Of a DNA stretch of 64,000 nucleotides, positions 36,295 through 43,785 are shown one piece after another. A model generated the notes under the pieces. That model was given only the letters and a program-made list of their open reading frames with translations, ran no database searches and was not told the origin of the DNA. Each line of letters opens with the position of its first letter. Position 1 is the stretch's first letter. The position numbers were made by a program, and so were the translations under genes. This DNA is from Gammaproteobacteria bacterium (GTDB taxonomy: Bacteria; Pseudomonadota; Gammaproteobacteria; SZUA-140), in assembly GCA_016712635.1 (NCBI GenBank), contig JADJQS010000006.1:434001-498000 (forward strand), in the 5' to 3' direction.

Positions 36295-36540
36295 GTGCCT
36301 CCCGGGCTTTTATCCCGCCGTGTATCCGGAAAAAACAGGGGAAGGTGGTGAAAAATGGGGACAGATTTATTTTTTCTCAAAGCCGCGGTTAGGGGACAGA
36401 TTTAAAATCTGTCCCCGAAACGTTTAACGAAAAAATAAATCTGTCCCCATTTCTCCCTTTATCCCTGCGTTCCCGGACTGCATCCCTCGGACCAGACACC
36501 TTCAGTGTGCGCGAAGACCGGAACCCTAGATGCTCTGCAG
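36295..36540 (-). promoter_or_regulatory. Guanidine-I (ykkC) riboswitch with inserted repeat, upstream of the ABC transporter
   Basis: On the minus strand the conserved aptamer blocks occur in order: CTAGGGTTCCG (36529-36519), TCTGGTCCGAGGG (36496-36484) and ACACGGCGGGATAAAAGCCC GGGAG (36323-36299). A P1b hairpin ACAC/GTGT lies between the first two. The P2 stem, TCCGG..CAGGG with CCCTG..CCGGA, encloses a roughly 92-nt composite GGGGACAG repeat, so the aptamer spans about 240 nt instead of about 100. It ends about 110 nt before the binding-protein ATG. No clear terminator was assigned; control could be at translation. Confidence 0.85.
36357..36448. repeat. Composite GGGGACAG element inside the riboswitch P2 loop
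   Basis: The outer arms GGGGACAGATTTATTTTTT (36357-36375) and AAAAAATAAATCTGTCCCC (36430-36448) are complementary, and a complete 25-nt GGGGACAG palindrome sits between them at 36392-36416. Flanking AAAT and ATTT extend the outer pairing. Confidence 0.9.
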
Positions 36541-36916
36541 GGGATTTAGCAATTAACATGCCGCGCGCCCGGGCGCGGCGCACAACTGTCCGGCGCGTTT
36601 TCTAACTGACTGTCTGATATCGGTTTCGACAAAAATGCCTGCGACGATCCACACGCGCGTCGATTCATGCCCTGAGTTCAGGCGCATCTGCGTGCCCCAC
36701 GATGGTGTGTGATCGCGATGTTTTGCTCGCTATTGGTGCCGATTTATTCGCCGGGATCCGGTCAGCCGGGGCGCCGCGACTGGTGCGCAACATCGACAAT
36801 CAGTGCGAAGTGTTTGCAATTCGAGCAGTTAGCCAGATCGCCCGGGACAAGCATCACCGTGAGCGGCAGGCTGGTATGTCTATTGCAATAACTGGCAGTG
36901 AACGGTGCAGACCAGC

Positions 36917-36943
36917 GGGGACATATATATTGAATCTGTCCCC
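36917..36943. repeat. Degenerate GGGGACA...CTGTCCCC repeat
   Basis: GGGGACATATATATTGAATC followed by TGTCCCC, a decayed family member 36 bp before the plus-strand riboswitch. The rest of 36541-36968 shows no gene and must hold the divergent promoters, which I could not place with confidence. Confidence 0.6.
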
Positions 36944-36971
36944 GATCGCTTGCTCCGTCATTCAAGGCTAT

Positions 36972-37107
36972 AAGGACGACTAGGGTTCCGGTCTGTTGCG
37001 TTGGGGACAGATTTTAAATCTGTCCCCGATCCCGATAGATGTCTGGTCCGAGAGTTGTCGACCTCCGATGCGGAGGTTACACGGCGGGATAAAAGCCCGG
37101 GAGAGCA
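36972..37107 (+). promoter_or_regulatory. Guanidine-I (ykkC) riboswitch with inserted palindrome, upstream of the guanidine hydrolase gene
   Basis: Core blocks in order: CTAGGGTTCCG (36980-36990), TCTGGTCCGAGAG (37042-37054), a P2 hairpin ACCTCCGATGCGGAGGT (37061-37077), then ACACGGCGGGATAAAAGCCC GGGAGAG (37079-37105). A 25-nt GGGGACAG palindrome (37003-37027) sits in the P1b arm and would extend it as a stable helix. The 3' block is identical over 25 nt to the minus-strand copy. After the aptamer GAGAG can pair with CTCTC (37112-37116), followed by ACGACTTTT, a possible switch hairpin. The aptamer ends 53 nt before ATG 37160. Confidence 0.9.
37003..37027. repeat. GGGGACAG palindrome inside riboswitch P1b
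   Basis: A perfect 25-nt palindrome (arms GGGGACAGATTT and AAATCTGTCCCC) lying exactly between the two conserved strands that frame the P1b arm of the guanidine-I aptamer. Confidence 0.92.
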
Positions 37108-37159
37108 CGGCCTCTCACGACTTTTGTTCGACGGTAACCGATTATATTTGGAGGAAGAC

Positions 37160-38353
37160 ATGTCTGATTTTTCCCGTTTTCGTTCCCGCACCCTCAAGCC
37201 GTCCAGCGGCAACCCTTCGCACCGGCACCATCCTTCGTTCGACAAGACGCAGTTGCACGGCTGGAAGGCCGCGCACAAGGAGGCGGAACTGCCGCACACC
37301 GGCTGGGACGCCGAGGAGAAGCGCTGCCTGGAACTGGGCCTGCAGGGCGCGGACAGCATCCAGGACAAGTCCATACCGACCTTTGCCCGCGGCGAGCTGC
37401 CGCACTACGCCGGCATCAACACCTTCATGAAGGCGCCGTACTGCGAGGACATCAAGGATGTGGGCAAGTTCGACGCGGCGATCATCGGCGTGCCGTTCGA
37501 CGGCGGCACCACCTACCGGCCGGGGACACGCTTCGGGCCGCAGGGCATCCGCCGCATCTCGGCGCTCTACACACCCTATAACTACGAACTCGGCGTCGAC
37601 CTGCGCGAACAGATGACCCTGTGCGACACCGGTGACGTGTTCACCATCCCGGCCAATATCGAGAAGACCTTCGACCAGATCAGCCGCGCGGTCGGTTACG
37701 TGTTCGCGAGCGGGGCGCTGCCGATCATCCTGGGCGGTGACCATTCGATCGGCTTTGCCACCGTGCGCGGTATCGCGCAGCAGACGGACAAACGGATCGG
37801 GATCATCCATTTCGACCGTCACGCCGACATCCAGGAGAAGGACCTCGACGAGCGCATGCACACCACGCCGTGGTTCCATGCCACCAATCTGCCCAACGTG
37901 CCGGCGTCCAATCTGGTGCAGATCGGCATCGGCGGCTGGCAGGTGCCGCGCCAGGCGGTGAAGGAGGCGCGCAAGCGCGACACCACCATCATCACCATGC
38001 ACGATGTCGAGCGCCTCGGGCTGGACAAGGTGGCCGAGATCGCGCTCGAGACGGCCTGGAAGGATGCGGACGCGGTCTATCTGAGCTTCGACATCGACAG
38101 CGTCGACGCCGGCTTCGTGCCCGGCACCGGCTGGCCGGAGCCGGGCGGCTTCCTGCCGCGCGAGATCCTGTATCTGCTGGGGGCGGTCGCGCGCGAGGGC
38201 ATCTGCGGCATGGAGGTGGTGGAGGTATCGCCGCCCTACGATGTCTCCGATATCACCTCGCTGATGGCCATGCGCGGCATCGTCGACGTGCTCGGCACTC
38301 TGGTCGCGCACGGCAAGATGGGCGCGCACCGGCATATCATCCGGGGCCGATGA
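37160..38353 (+). CDS. gdmH: Arginase-family ureohydrolase, probable Ni-dependent guanidine hydrolase
   Basis: A 397-residue ureohydrolase. Metal-site motifs: GGDHSIGF, FDRHADIQE (the DxHxD site, as DRHAD) and SFDIDSVD; other blocks are GVPFDGGTTYRPGTRFGPQG and MEVVEVSPPYD. An N-terminal extension of about 90 residues makes it longer than agmatinase (about 305). This, and segments I recall from the cyanobacterial guanidine hydrolase Sll1077 (IGIIHFDRH, MHTTPWFHATN), point to GdmH, which forms ammonia and urea. The guanidine-I riboswitch upstream is strong context, and the window holds a full agmatine deiminase route, so an agmatinase is not needed. GGAGGA precedes ATG 37160. HypA/HypB-like nickel helpers are not seen here. 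Confidence 0.8.
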   Translation: MSDFSRFRSRTLKPSSGNPSHRHHPSFDKTQLHGWKAAHKEAELPHTGWDAEEKRCLELGLQGADSIQDKSIPTFARGELPHYAGINTFMKAPYCEDIKDVGKFDAAIIGVPFDGGTTYRPGTRFGPQGIRRISALYTPYNYELGVDLREQMTLCDTGDVFTIPANIEKTFDQISRAVGYVFASGALPIILGGDHSIGFATVRGIAQQTDKRIGIIHFDRHADIQEKDLDERMHTTPWFHATNLPNVPASNLVQIGIGGWQVPRQAVKEARKRDTTIITMHDVERLGLDKVAEIALETAWKDADAVYLSFDIDSVDAGFVPGTGWPEPGGFLPREILYLLGAVAREGICGMEVVEVSPPYDVSDITSLMAMRGIVDVLGTLVAHGKMGAHRHIIRGR

Positions 38354-38389
38354 TCCGGATATGCCGGCCGCCCTTCCCAATCATGAGAC

Positions 38390-38442
38390 GGGGACAGATT
38401 TATTTAATCTGTCCCCGATCGCGCGAAAAATAAATCTGTCCC
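38390..38442. repeat. GGGGACAG palindrome plus half element after gdmH
   Basis: A 27-nt palindrome (38390-38416) followed by a half element AAAAATAAATCTGTCCC (38426-38442). It lies 37 bp after the gdmH stop and may serve as its transcription end. Confidence 0.85.
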
Positions 38443-38562
38443 GGAGTATTCGGAGTATTTCACGTGAATCCGCTGCGCCATTCGATGACATTATTGTGAA
38501 AGCGCGCCGCGTCGTGGTGCAAATATATTCGCGTTTTCGTTGCATAAAAACGTCGATGAAAC

Positions 38563-38589
38563 ATATTTCGTTAATAAATAACGAAATAT
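38563..38589. promoter_or_regulatory. Perfect 11-bp inverted repeat upstream of the sigma-54-like promoter
   Basis: ATATTTCGTTA and TAACGAAATAT are perfect complements around a 5-nt ATAAA spacer. The site lies 7 bp upstream of the -24 element, in a locally AT-rich stretch. It could be a regulator site; there is no T-tract, so a terminator is less likely. Confidence 0.5.
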
Positions 38590-38595
38590 TATTTG

Positions 38596-38611
38596 TGGCA
38601 CAAAGGCTGCT
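38596..38611 (+). promoter_or_regulatory. Sigma-54 (-24/-12) promoter for the porin-urea transporter operon
   Basis: TGGCACAAAGGCTGCT matches TGGCAC-N5-TTGCT with one mismatch and keeps the required GG-N10-GC spacing (GG 38597-38598, GC 38609-38610). It lies 92 bp before the porin ATG and upstream of urtABCDE, genes often under nitrogen control. Only an NtrC-like half site (TGGTGCA, 38515-38521) was seen upstream. Confidence 0.6.
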
Positions 38612-38702
38612 ATGTGTCCTGCGTACTTTGTTCGAACAAAGCACAGGAAAGACTCAGGATCGTTTCATCAACTTGCTAAATAGGTAGAGGGAGACAAAGG
38701 AA

Positions 38703-39398
38703 ATGTATACGAAAAATTTCAGTCGTCTGGTTCTTGCGGCCAGTCTGGCGACGCCCGCGCTGTTCCTGGCGCCGGTCAGTGCCCAGGCCGGCACCATAGC
38801 TAACATCAGCGTCGCCAATATGTATCTGTGGCGTGGTCTGGACGTCAGTGCGTCCGATGCCCAGGTGAGCGGCACCCTGCAGTACAACGCAGATAGTGGC
38901 TTCTACGTCGGCGGCTGGGCCTCCAGCACCTGGGCCGGAGCCGGCTACGAACTCGACCTGTACGGCGGCTACGCCGGTTCCGCGGGCGATTTCAAGTACG
39001 ACATCTCTTATTGGGAGTACCTGTATCCCGAGGCGGGATTCGTCGCCAACGATGACGTCGGACTCGGCGATACCGATGCGTCGGACCTCGTGCTCAGCCT
39101 GGGTTACGACATGTTCTCCGCCGCGGCCTATATCAACATGGACAGCGACATCGACGACGACATCTATTACACGCTGGGCGCCGCGATGGGCAAATTCGGC
39201 GTGACGTTTGGCTTCTGGACGCGCGATGACGGCGACGATGTGGGCGAAACGACGGGTGATGAATACAGCCATATCACCCTGAGCTACAACCCGATCGAGA
39301 CGCTGACCTTCAAGGCGAGCATGGCCAGCTCGGATGATGGTTCCACGGAAGAAGACCCGCTGGTCCAGGTTTCCTACACCTGGGGCTTCGATCTGTAA
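38703..39398 (+). CDS. TorF-family putative porin
   Basis: A 231-residue outer-membrane protein. The signal peptide (LVLAASLATPALFLAPVSAQA) is followed by alternating Gly/Tyr/Trp beta strands such as NISVANMYLWRGLDVS, ISYWEYLYPEAGF and LVQVSYTWGFDL, ending in the usual aromatic-hydrophobic pair. It fits the TorF/TIGR02001 group of small proteobacterial putative porins. AGGGAGA precedes the ATG. Position between a sigma-54-like promoter and urtA suggests a channel for urea or other small nitrogen compounds. Confidence 0.8.
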   Translation: MYTKNFSRLVLAASLATPALFLAPVSAQAGTIANISVANMYLWRGLDVSASDAQVSGTLQYNADSGFYVGGWASSTWAGAGYELDLYGGYAGSAGDFKYDISYWEYLYPEAGFVANDDVGLGDTDASDLVLSLGYDMFSAAAYINMDSDIDDDIYYTLGAAMGKFGVTFGFWTRDDGDDVGETTGDEYSHITLSYNPIETLTFKASMASSDDGSTEEDPLVQVSYTWGFDL

Positions 39399-39434
39399 GT
39401 AATGATGTTGCTGGAGTACGCAGTCTTGACCAGG

Positions 39435-39463
39435 AGGGGCGGCGCCGCAGGGGCGCCGCCCCT
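39435..39463 (+). terminator. Strong GC hairpin between porin and urtA (attenuator or mRNA stabiliser)
   Basis: A perfect 12-bp stem AGGGGCGGCGCC / GGCGCCGCCCCT with loop GCAGG, no T-tract. It may partly stop or protect the transcript, giving more porin than transporter mRNA. Confidence 0.6.
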
Positions 39464-39506
39464 CGATCCGTTTCATCACTCATCACAAATATAAGGAAAG
39501 GGAACC

Positions 39507-40804
39507 ATGAACAACCACAAATTGCTGAGTTGGAGAAGTTGGTACGGTCCGCTGGCCGCCGCCACCCTCGCAGCGGGCGCGCTGACCGCGCAGGCGGCGG
39601 ATACGATCAAGGTCGGCGTGCTGCACTCGCTGTCCGGCACCATGGCGATCAGCGAGACGACGCTGAAGGACACCGTGCTGATGCTGGTTGACGCGCAGAA
39701 CAAGAAGGGCGGCCTGCTCGGCAAGCAGCTCGAGGCGGTGGTGGTCGATCCGGCCTCGAACTGGCCGCTGTTCGCCGAGAAGGCGCGCGAGTTGATCCAG
39801 AAGGACAAGGTCGCGGTCGTCTTCGGCTGCTGGACCTCGGTATCGCGCAAGTCCGTGCTGCCGGTGTTCGAGGAACTGAACAGCCTGCTGTTCTATCCGG
39901 TGCAGTATGAGGGCGAGGAATCCTCCAAGAATGTGTTCTACACCGGCGCCGCGCCCAACCAGCAGGCGATCCCGGCGGTGGACTACCTGATGAAGGATCT
40001 CAGTGTGAAGCGCTGGGTGCTCGCCGGCACCGACTATGTCTACCCGCGCACCACCAACAAGATCCTCGAGGCCTACCTGAAGGCGAAGGGCGTCAAGGCC
40101 GAGGACATCATGATCAACTACACGCCGTTCGGCCATTCGGACTGGCAGAGCATCGTATCCGACATCAAGAAGTTCGGCTCCGAGGGCAAGAAGACGGCGG
40201 TGGTCTCGACCATCAACGGCGACGCCAACGTGCCGTTCTACAAGGAACTGGGCAACCAGGGCATCAGCGCGGACGCCATCCCGGTGGTGGCCTTCTCGGT
40301 CGGCGAGGAGGAGCTGCCGGCCTCGATACCAAGCCGCTGGTCGGCCACCTGGCCGCCTGGAACTACTTCATGAGCGTGGACGCGCCCGCGAACGACGCCT
40401 TCATCAAGCAGTGGCAGACCTTCATCAAGAATCCGAAGCGCGTGACCAACGACCCGATGGAGGCGCACGTGATCGGCTTCAACATGTGGGTCAAGGCGGT
40501 GGAGAAGGCCGGCACGACCGACACCGACGCGGTAGAGAAGGCCATCATCGGCATCGAGACGCCGAACATGACCGGCGGCATCTCGAAGATGCTGCCCAAC
40601 CACCACATCACCAAGCCGGTGCTGATCGGCGAAATCCAGGATGACGGCCAGTTCGAGGTCGTATGGGAGACCGACGGCCTGGTGCCCGGCGACGCCTGGT
40701 CCGACTTCCTGCCCGGCAGCAAGGACATCGAGGCCGACTGGGTCACGCTGAAGTGCGGTAACTACAATACCAAGACCAAGAAGTGCTCCGGCCAGAATTT
40801 CTGA
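39507..40804 (+). pseudogene. urtA: Urea ABC transporter binding protein UrtA, frameshifted
   Basis: Two adjoining frames together make a full UrtA. The first (39507 to about 40319) has the signal peptide and [15 protein letters not shown] to [10 protein letters not shown]. The second resumes at CTC 40322 ([20 protein letters not shown]) and runs to KKCSGQNF. One base is missing between 40319 and 40322 (CCGGCC, expected one more G), so the first frame runs into a stop at 40371-40373. Restored length would be about 432 residues, normal for UrtA, the periplasmic urea receptor. This may be a real one-base deletion or a sequencing error; the downstream urtBCDE genes are intact. Confidence 0.88.
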
Positions 40805-40870
40805 GCCGGCCCGGACACCGGCGCCGGGCATAACCGGCGCCGGCGCCCGCCTTAATTGGCGATCATCGTT

Positions 40871-40960
40871 CTGGCGGTCATCCCCGTGAATTTAGGGGAT
40901 CCATGTGTGCTGGCTACTCATTGAGTCTGGATTCCCGCATGCGCGGGAATGACGAATCCG
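40871..40960. repeat. GTCATTCCCGC-type interspersed repeat
   Basis: GGCGGTCATCCCCGTGAATT and TCTGGATTCCCGCATGCG with CGCGGGAATGACGAATCC form a common bacterial repeat with a 7-bp CCCGCAT/ATGCGGG-type hairpin. It lies between urtA and urtB, and related copies occur near 48735 and 62872. Confidence 0.65.
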
Positions 40961-40995
40961 GGAAACCGGAACCACCAAATTAAAGAGTACACCCG

Positions 40996-42651
40996 ATGCC
41001 ACGATCGATCGTTCCCGCATGGAAGCTGCACCTGCGCGCGCTGTGGCTGCTGGTCTGGCTGCTGCCCCTCCCTGGCATGGCGCAGGACACCGTCACGGAC
41101 CAGGCCTTGCGGGATACTGTCGCCGGCCTCACCAATCCCGATTTCGCCGCCAAACAGGCGGTGATTGAACAACTGATGCAGATGCCGCACCGGCGCAGCG
41201 CCGCCATCCTGACGGCGATGCTGAACGGCGATCTGAATTATCGCAAGGACGACGGGCGCGTCGTCATCGCACAGGCGGGCGAGGCGGATTACCGTCTGAC
41301 CGATCCGGTCACGGGCGAGGATCTCGGCAGCGCCGAAAAATCCGGCCTCAAGAAGATCACGGTGAACAATCAGCTGCGCGGCGTGTTGCGCAATGCGATA
41401 GGTCAGCTGAACCTGTCGAGCGGCGATCCGGCCGACCGCCTGGCGGCGGTGCGCGAGACGATCAAGGACATGTCGCCGACATCGATTGAATTGCTGCGCG
41501 CGGCGCTGGCGCGCGAAAAAGACAGCCGGGTTCTCGAGCAGATGCAGAACGCGCTTGCGCTCGTCGACATGGGGAGCCCGGACAAGTCCGTACGACTCGG
41601 CGCGCTGGAACGCCTGGGCGGCAGCCTGGAGCCGGAGGTGCGCAACCGTCTGGCGGCCCTGATCGAACAGGACGGCAACGGCGCCTTCGTCGAGGCCGAT
41701 CCCGATATCCGCCAGGCCGCCGTGGTCGCGCTGGCGCGCATCGACAACCGGGTGAAGATCTTCGGGCTGATGGAGACGGTATTCTTCGGCATCAGCCTGG
41801 GTTCCGTGCTGCTGCTGGCGGCGATCGGTCTGGCGATCACCTTCGGCGTCATGGGGGTCATCAACATGGCGCACGGCGAGCTGATGATGATCGGCGCCTA
41901 TACCACCTATGTCGTGCAGCTCATGATGCCGGCGCACATCGATCTGTCGCTGTTCGTCGCGGTGCCGCTCGCGTTCGTGGTCGCGGGCCTGTTCGGCATA
42001 CTGATCGAGCGCGGCGTGATTCGCTTCCTGTACGGCCGCCCGCTGGAAACGCTGCTCGCCACCTTCGGCATCAGCCTGGTGCTGCAGCAGATGGTGCGCT
42101 CGATCTTCTCGCCGCTCAACCGCTCGGTGGCGACGCCGTCCTGGATGAGCGGCTCGCTGGAGATCAACAGCGTGCTGTCGCTGACCTACAACCGCCTGTA
42201 CATCGTCCTGTTCAGCCTGCTGGTGTTCGCCGCGCTGCTGCTGATCCTGAAGAAGAGCCGGCTCGGCCTGCAGGTGCGCGCGGTGGCGCAGAACCGCGCC
42301 ATGGCGCGCGCCATGGGCGTGCGCTCGGACTGGGTCGACGCGCTGACCTTCGGCCTCGGCTCCGGCATCGCCGGCGTAGCCGGTGTGGCGCTCAGCCAGC
42401 TCACCAACGTCGGCCCCAACCTCGGCCAGGCGTACATCATCGATTCCTTCATGGTGGTGGTGTTCGGCGGCGTGGGCAACCTGTGGGGTACGCTGGTCGG
42501 CGCGCTCTCGCTCGGCGTGGTGAACAAGTTCCTCGAGCCGTGGTCCGGGGCGGTGCTCGCCAAGATCTTCGTACTGGTGGCGATCATCCTGTTCATCCAG
42601 AAGCGCCCGCGCGGACTGTTTCCGCAGAAGGGCCGGGCGGCGGAGGACTGA
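40996..42651 (+). CDS. urtB: Urea ABC transporter permease UrtB
   Basis: A 551-residue protein. After a signal-like start comes a periplasmic HEAT-like region (about 30-250, RRSAAILTAMLNGDLNYR), the long form of UrtB, then a LivH-type permease with about eight helices (MGVINMAHGELMMIGAYTTY; VVVFGGVGNLWGTLVGALSLG). It works with UrtC as the urea channel. The start at ATG 40996 is 14 bp after the preceding repeat. Confidence 0.95.
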   Translation: MPRSIVPAWKLHLRALWLLVWLLPLPGMAQDTVTDQALRDTVAGLTNPDFAAKQAVIEQLMQMPHRRSAAILTAMLNGDLNYRKDDGRVVIAQAGEADYRLTDPVTGEDLGSAEKSGLKKITVNNQLRGVLRNAIGQLNLSSGDPADRLAAVRETIKDMSPTSIELLRAALAREKDSRVLEQMQNALALVDMGSPDKSVRLGALERLGGSLEPEVRNRLAALIEQDGNGAFVEADPDIRQAAVVALARIDNRVKIFGLMETVFFGISLGSVLLLAAIGLAITFGVMGVINMAHGELMMIGAYTTYVVQLMMPAHIDLSLFVAVPLAFVVAGLFGILIERGVIRFLYGRPLETLLATFGISLVLQQMVRSIFSPLNRSVATPSWMSGSLEINSVLSLTYNRLYIVLFSLLVFAALLLILKKSRLGLQVRAVAQNRAMARAMGVRSDWVDALTFGLGSGIAGVAGVALSQLTNVGPNLGQAYIIDSFMVVVFGGVGNLWGTLVGALSLGVVNKFLEPWSGAVLAKIFVLVAIILFIQKRPRGLFPQKGRAAED

Positions 42652-42654
42652 GCC

Positions 42655-43785
42655 ATGCTGTCGCGCGGCCTCGTACGCAGCCTGCTCGAAAACGATCGCG
42701 GCGGTCGAATCTTCCTGCTGATGCTCGCCACGGTCGCGCTCGCGATCCCGGTCGCGAACCTCGTGATCCCCGAAGGCTCGCCGCTGCACCTGTCGGCCTA
42801 TACGGTCACGCTGCTGGGCAAGTATCTGTGCTACGCACTGCTGGCGCTGGCGCTCGACCTGATCTGGGGCTATTGCGGCATCCTGAGCCTGGGCCATGGC
42901 GCATTCTTCGCGCTGGGCGGCTACGCCATGGGCATGTACCTGATGCGCCAGATCGGCGACCGCGGGGTCTACGGCAACCCGGTGCTGCCGGACTTCATGG
43001 TGTTCCTGAACTGGCAGGAGCTGCCCTGGTACTGGTTCGGCTTCGACCAGTTCTGGTTCGCCCTGCTGATGATCGTGCTGGTGCCCGGCCTGCTCGCCTT
43101 CGTGTTCGGCTGGTTCGCCTTCCGCTCGCGCGTCACCGGGGTGTATCTCTCCATCATCACCCAGGCGCTGACCTTCGCGCTGATGCTCGCCTTCTTCCGC
43201 AACGACATGGGCTTCGGCGGCAACAACGGCCTGACCGATTTCAAGGACCTCCTCGGCTTCAATCTGCAGTCCGACGCGACGCGCGTCGCCCTGTTCCTGA
43301 TCTCGGCGCTGGCGCTGGCGCTCGGCTACCTGGCCTGCCGCTACATCGTCAACTCCAAGCTCGGCCGCGTCGTGGTGGCGGTGCGCGACGCCGAGAGCCG
43401 CGCGCGCTTCATCGGCTACCGGGTCGAGCACTACAAGCTGTGGGTGTTCGTCTTCTCGGCGGTGCTGGCGGGCATCGCCGGCGCGCTCTACGTGCCGCAG
43501 GTCGGCATCATCAACCCGAGCGAGTTCTCGCCGCTCAATTCCATCGAGCTGGTGGTGTGGGTCGCGGTCGGCGGGCGCGGCACGCTCTACGGCGCGGTGC
43601 TCGGCGCCGTTCTGGTCAACTATGCCAAGACCTGGTTCACGACCGAGCTGCCCGACATCTGGCTGTTCGCGCTCGGCGGCCTGTTCGTGCTGGTGACCAT
43701 CCTGATGCCGCAGGGGATCGTCGGACTGCTCGCGAAGCTGCGCGGCAGGAAGGCCGTGGTGCGCAAGGCGGGGGAGGCGACGTGA
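42655..43785 (+). CDS. urtC: Urea ABC transporter permease UrtC
   Basis: A 376-residue LivM-type permease with about ten helices and the motifs GYCGILSLGHGAFFALGGYAMGMYL and GRVVVAVRDAESRARFIGY. It starts 4 bp after urtB, and its TGA overlaps the urtD GTG start. Confidence 0.95.
   Translation: MLSRGLVRSLLENDRGGRIFLLMLATVALAIPVANLVIPEGSPLHLSAYTVTLLGKYLCYALLALALDLIWGYCGILSLGHGAFFALGGYAMGMYLMRQIGDRGVYGNPVLPDFMVFLNWQELPWYWFGFDQFWFALLMIVLVPGLLAFVFGWFAFRSRVTGVYLSIITQALTFALMLAFFRNDMGFGGNNGLTDFKDLLGFNLQSDATRVALFLISALALALGYLACRYIVNSKLGRVVVAVRDAESRARFIGYRVEHYKLWVFVFSAVLAGIAGALYVPQVGIINPSEFSPLNSIELVVWVAVGGRGTLYGAVLGAVLVNYAKTWFTTELPDIWLFALGGLFVLVTILMPQGIVGLLAKLRGRKAVVRKAGEAT

Noticed and set aside
36357..36448. 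Repeat block read as an intrinsic terminator of the ABC operon
   Set aside because: It lies inside the P2 loop upstream of the conserved 3' aptamer block, so it would cut the riboswitch; the flanking P2 pairing argues for insertion instead.
37001..37159. In-frame N-terminal extension of the guanidine hydrolase starting in the palindrome
   Set aside because: This stretch is the riboswitch aptamer; the strong GGAGGA before ATG 37160 and homology place the start there.
38361..38687. Small open frame between gdmH and the porin
   Set aside because: It begins in gdmH and runs through the GGGGACAG repeat and the sigma-54-like promoter; no family features.
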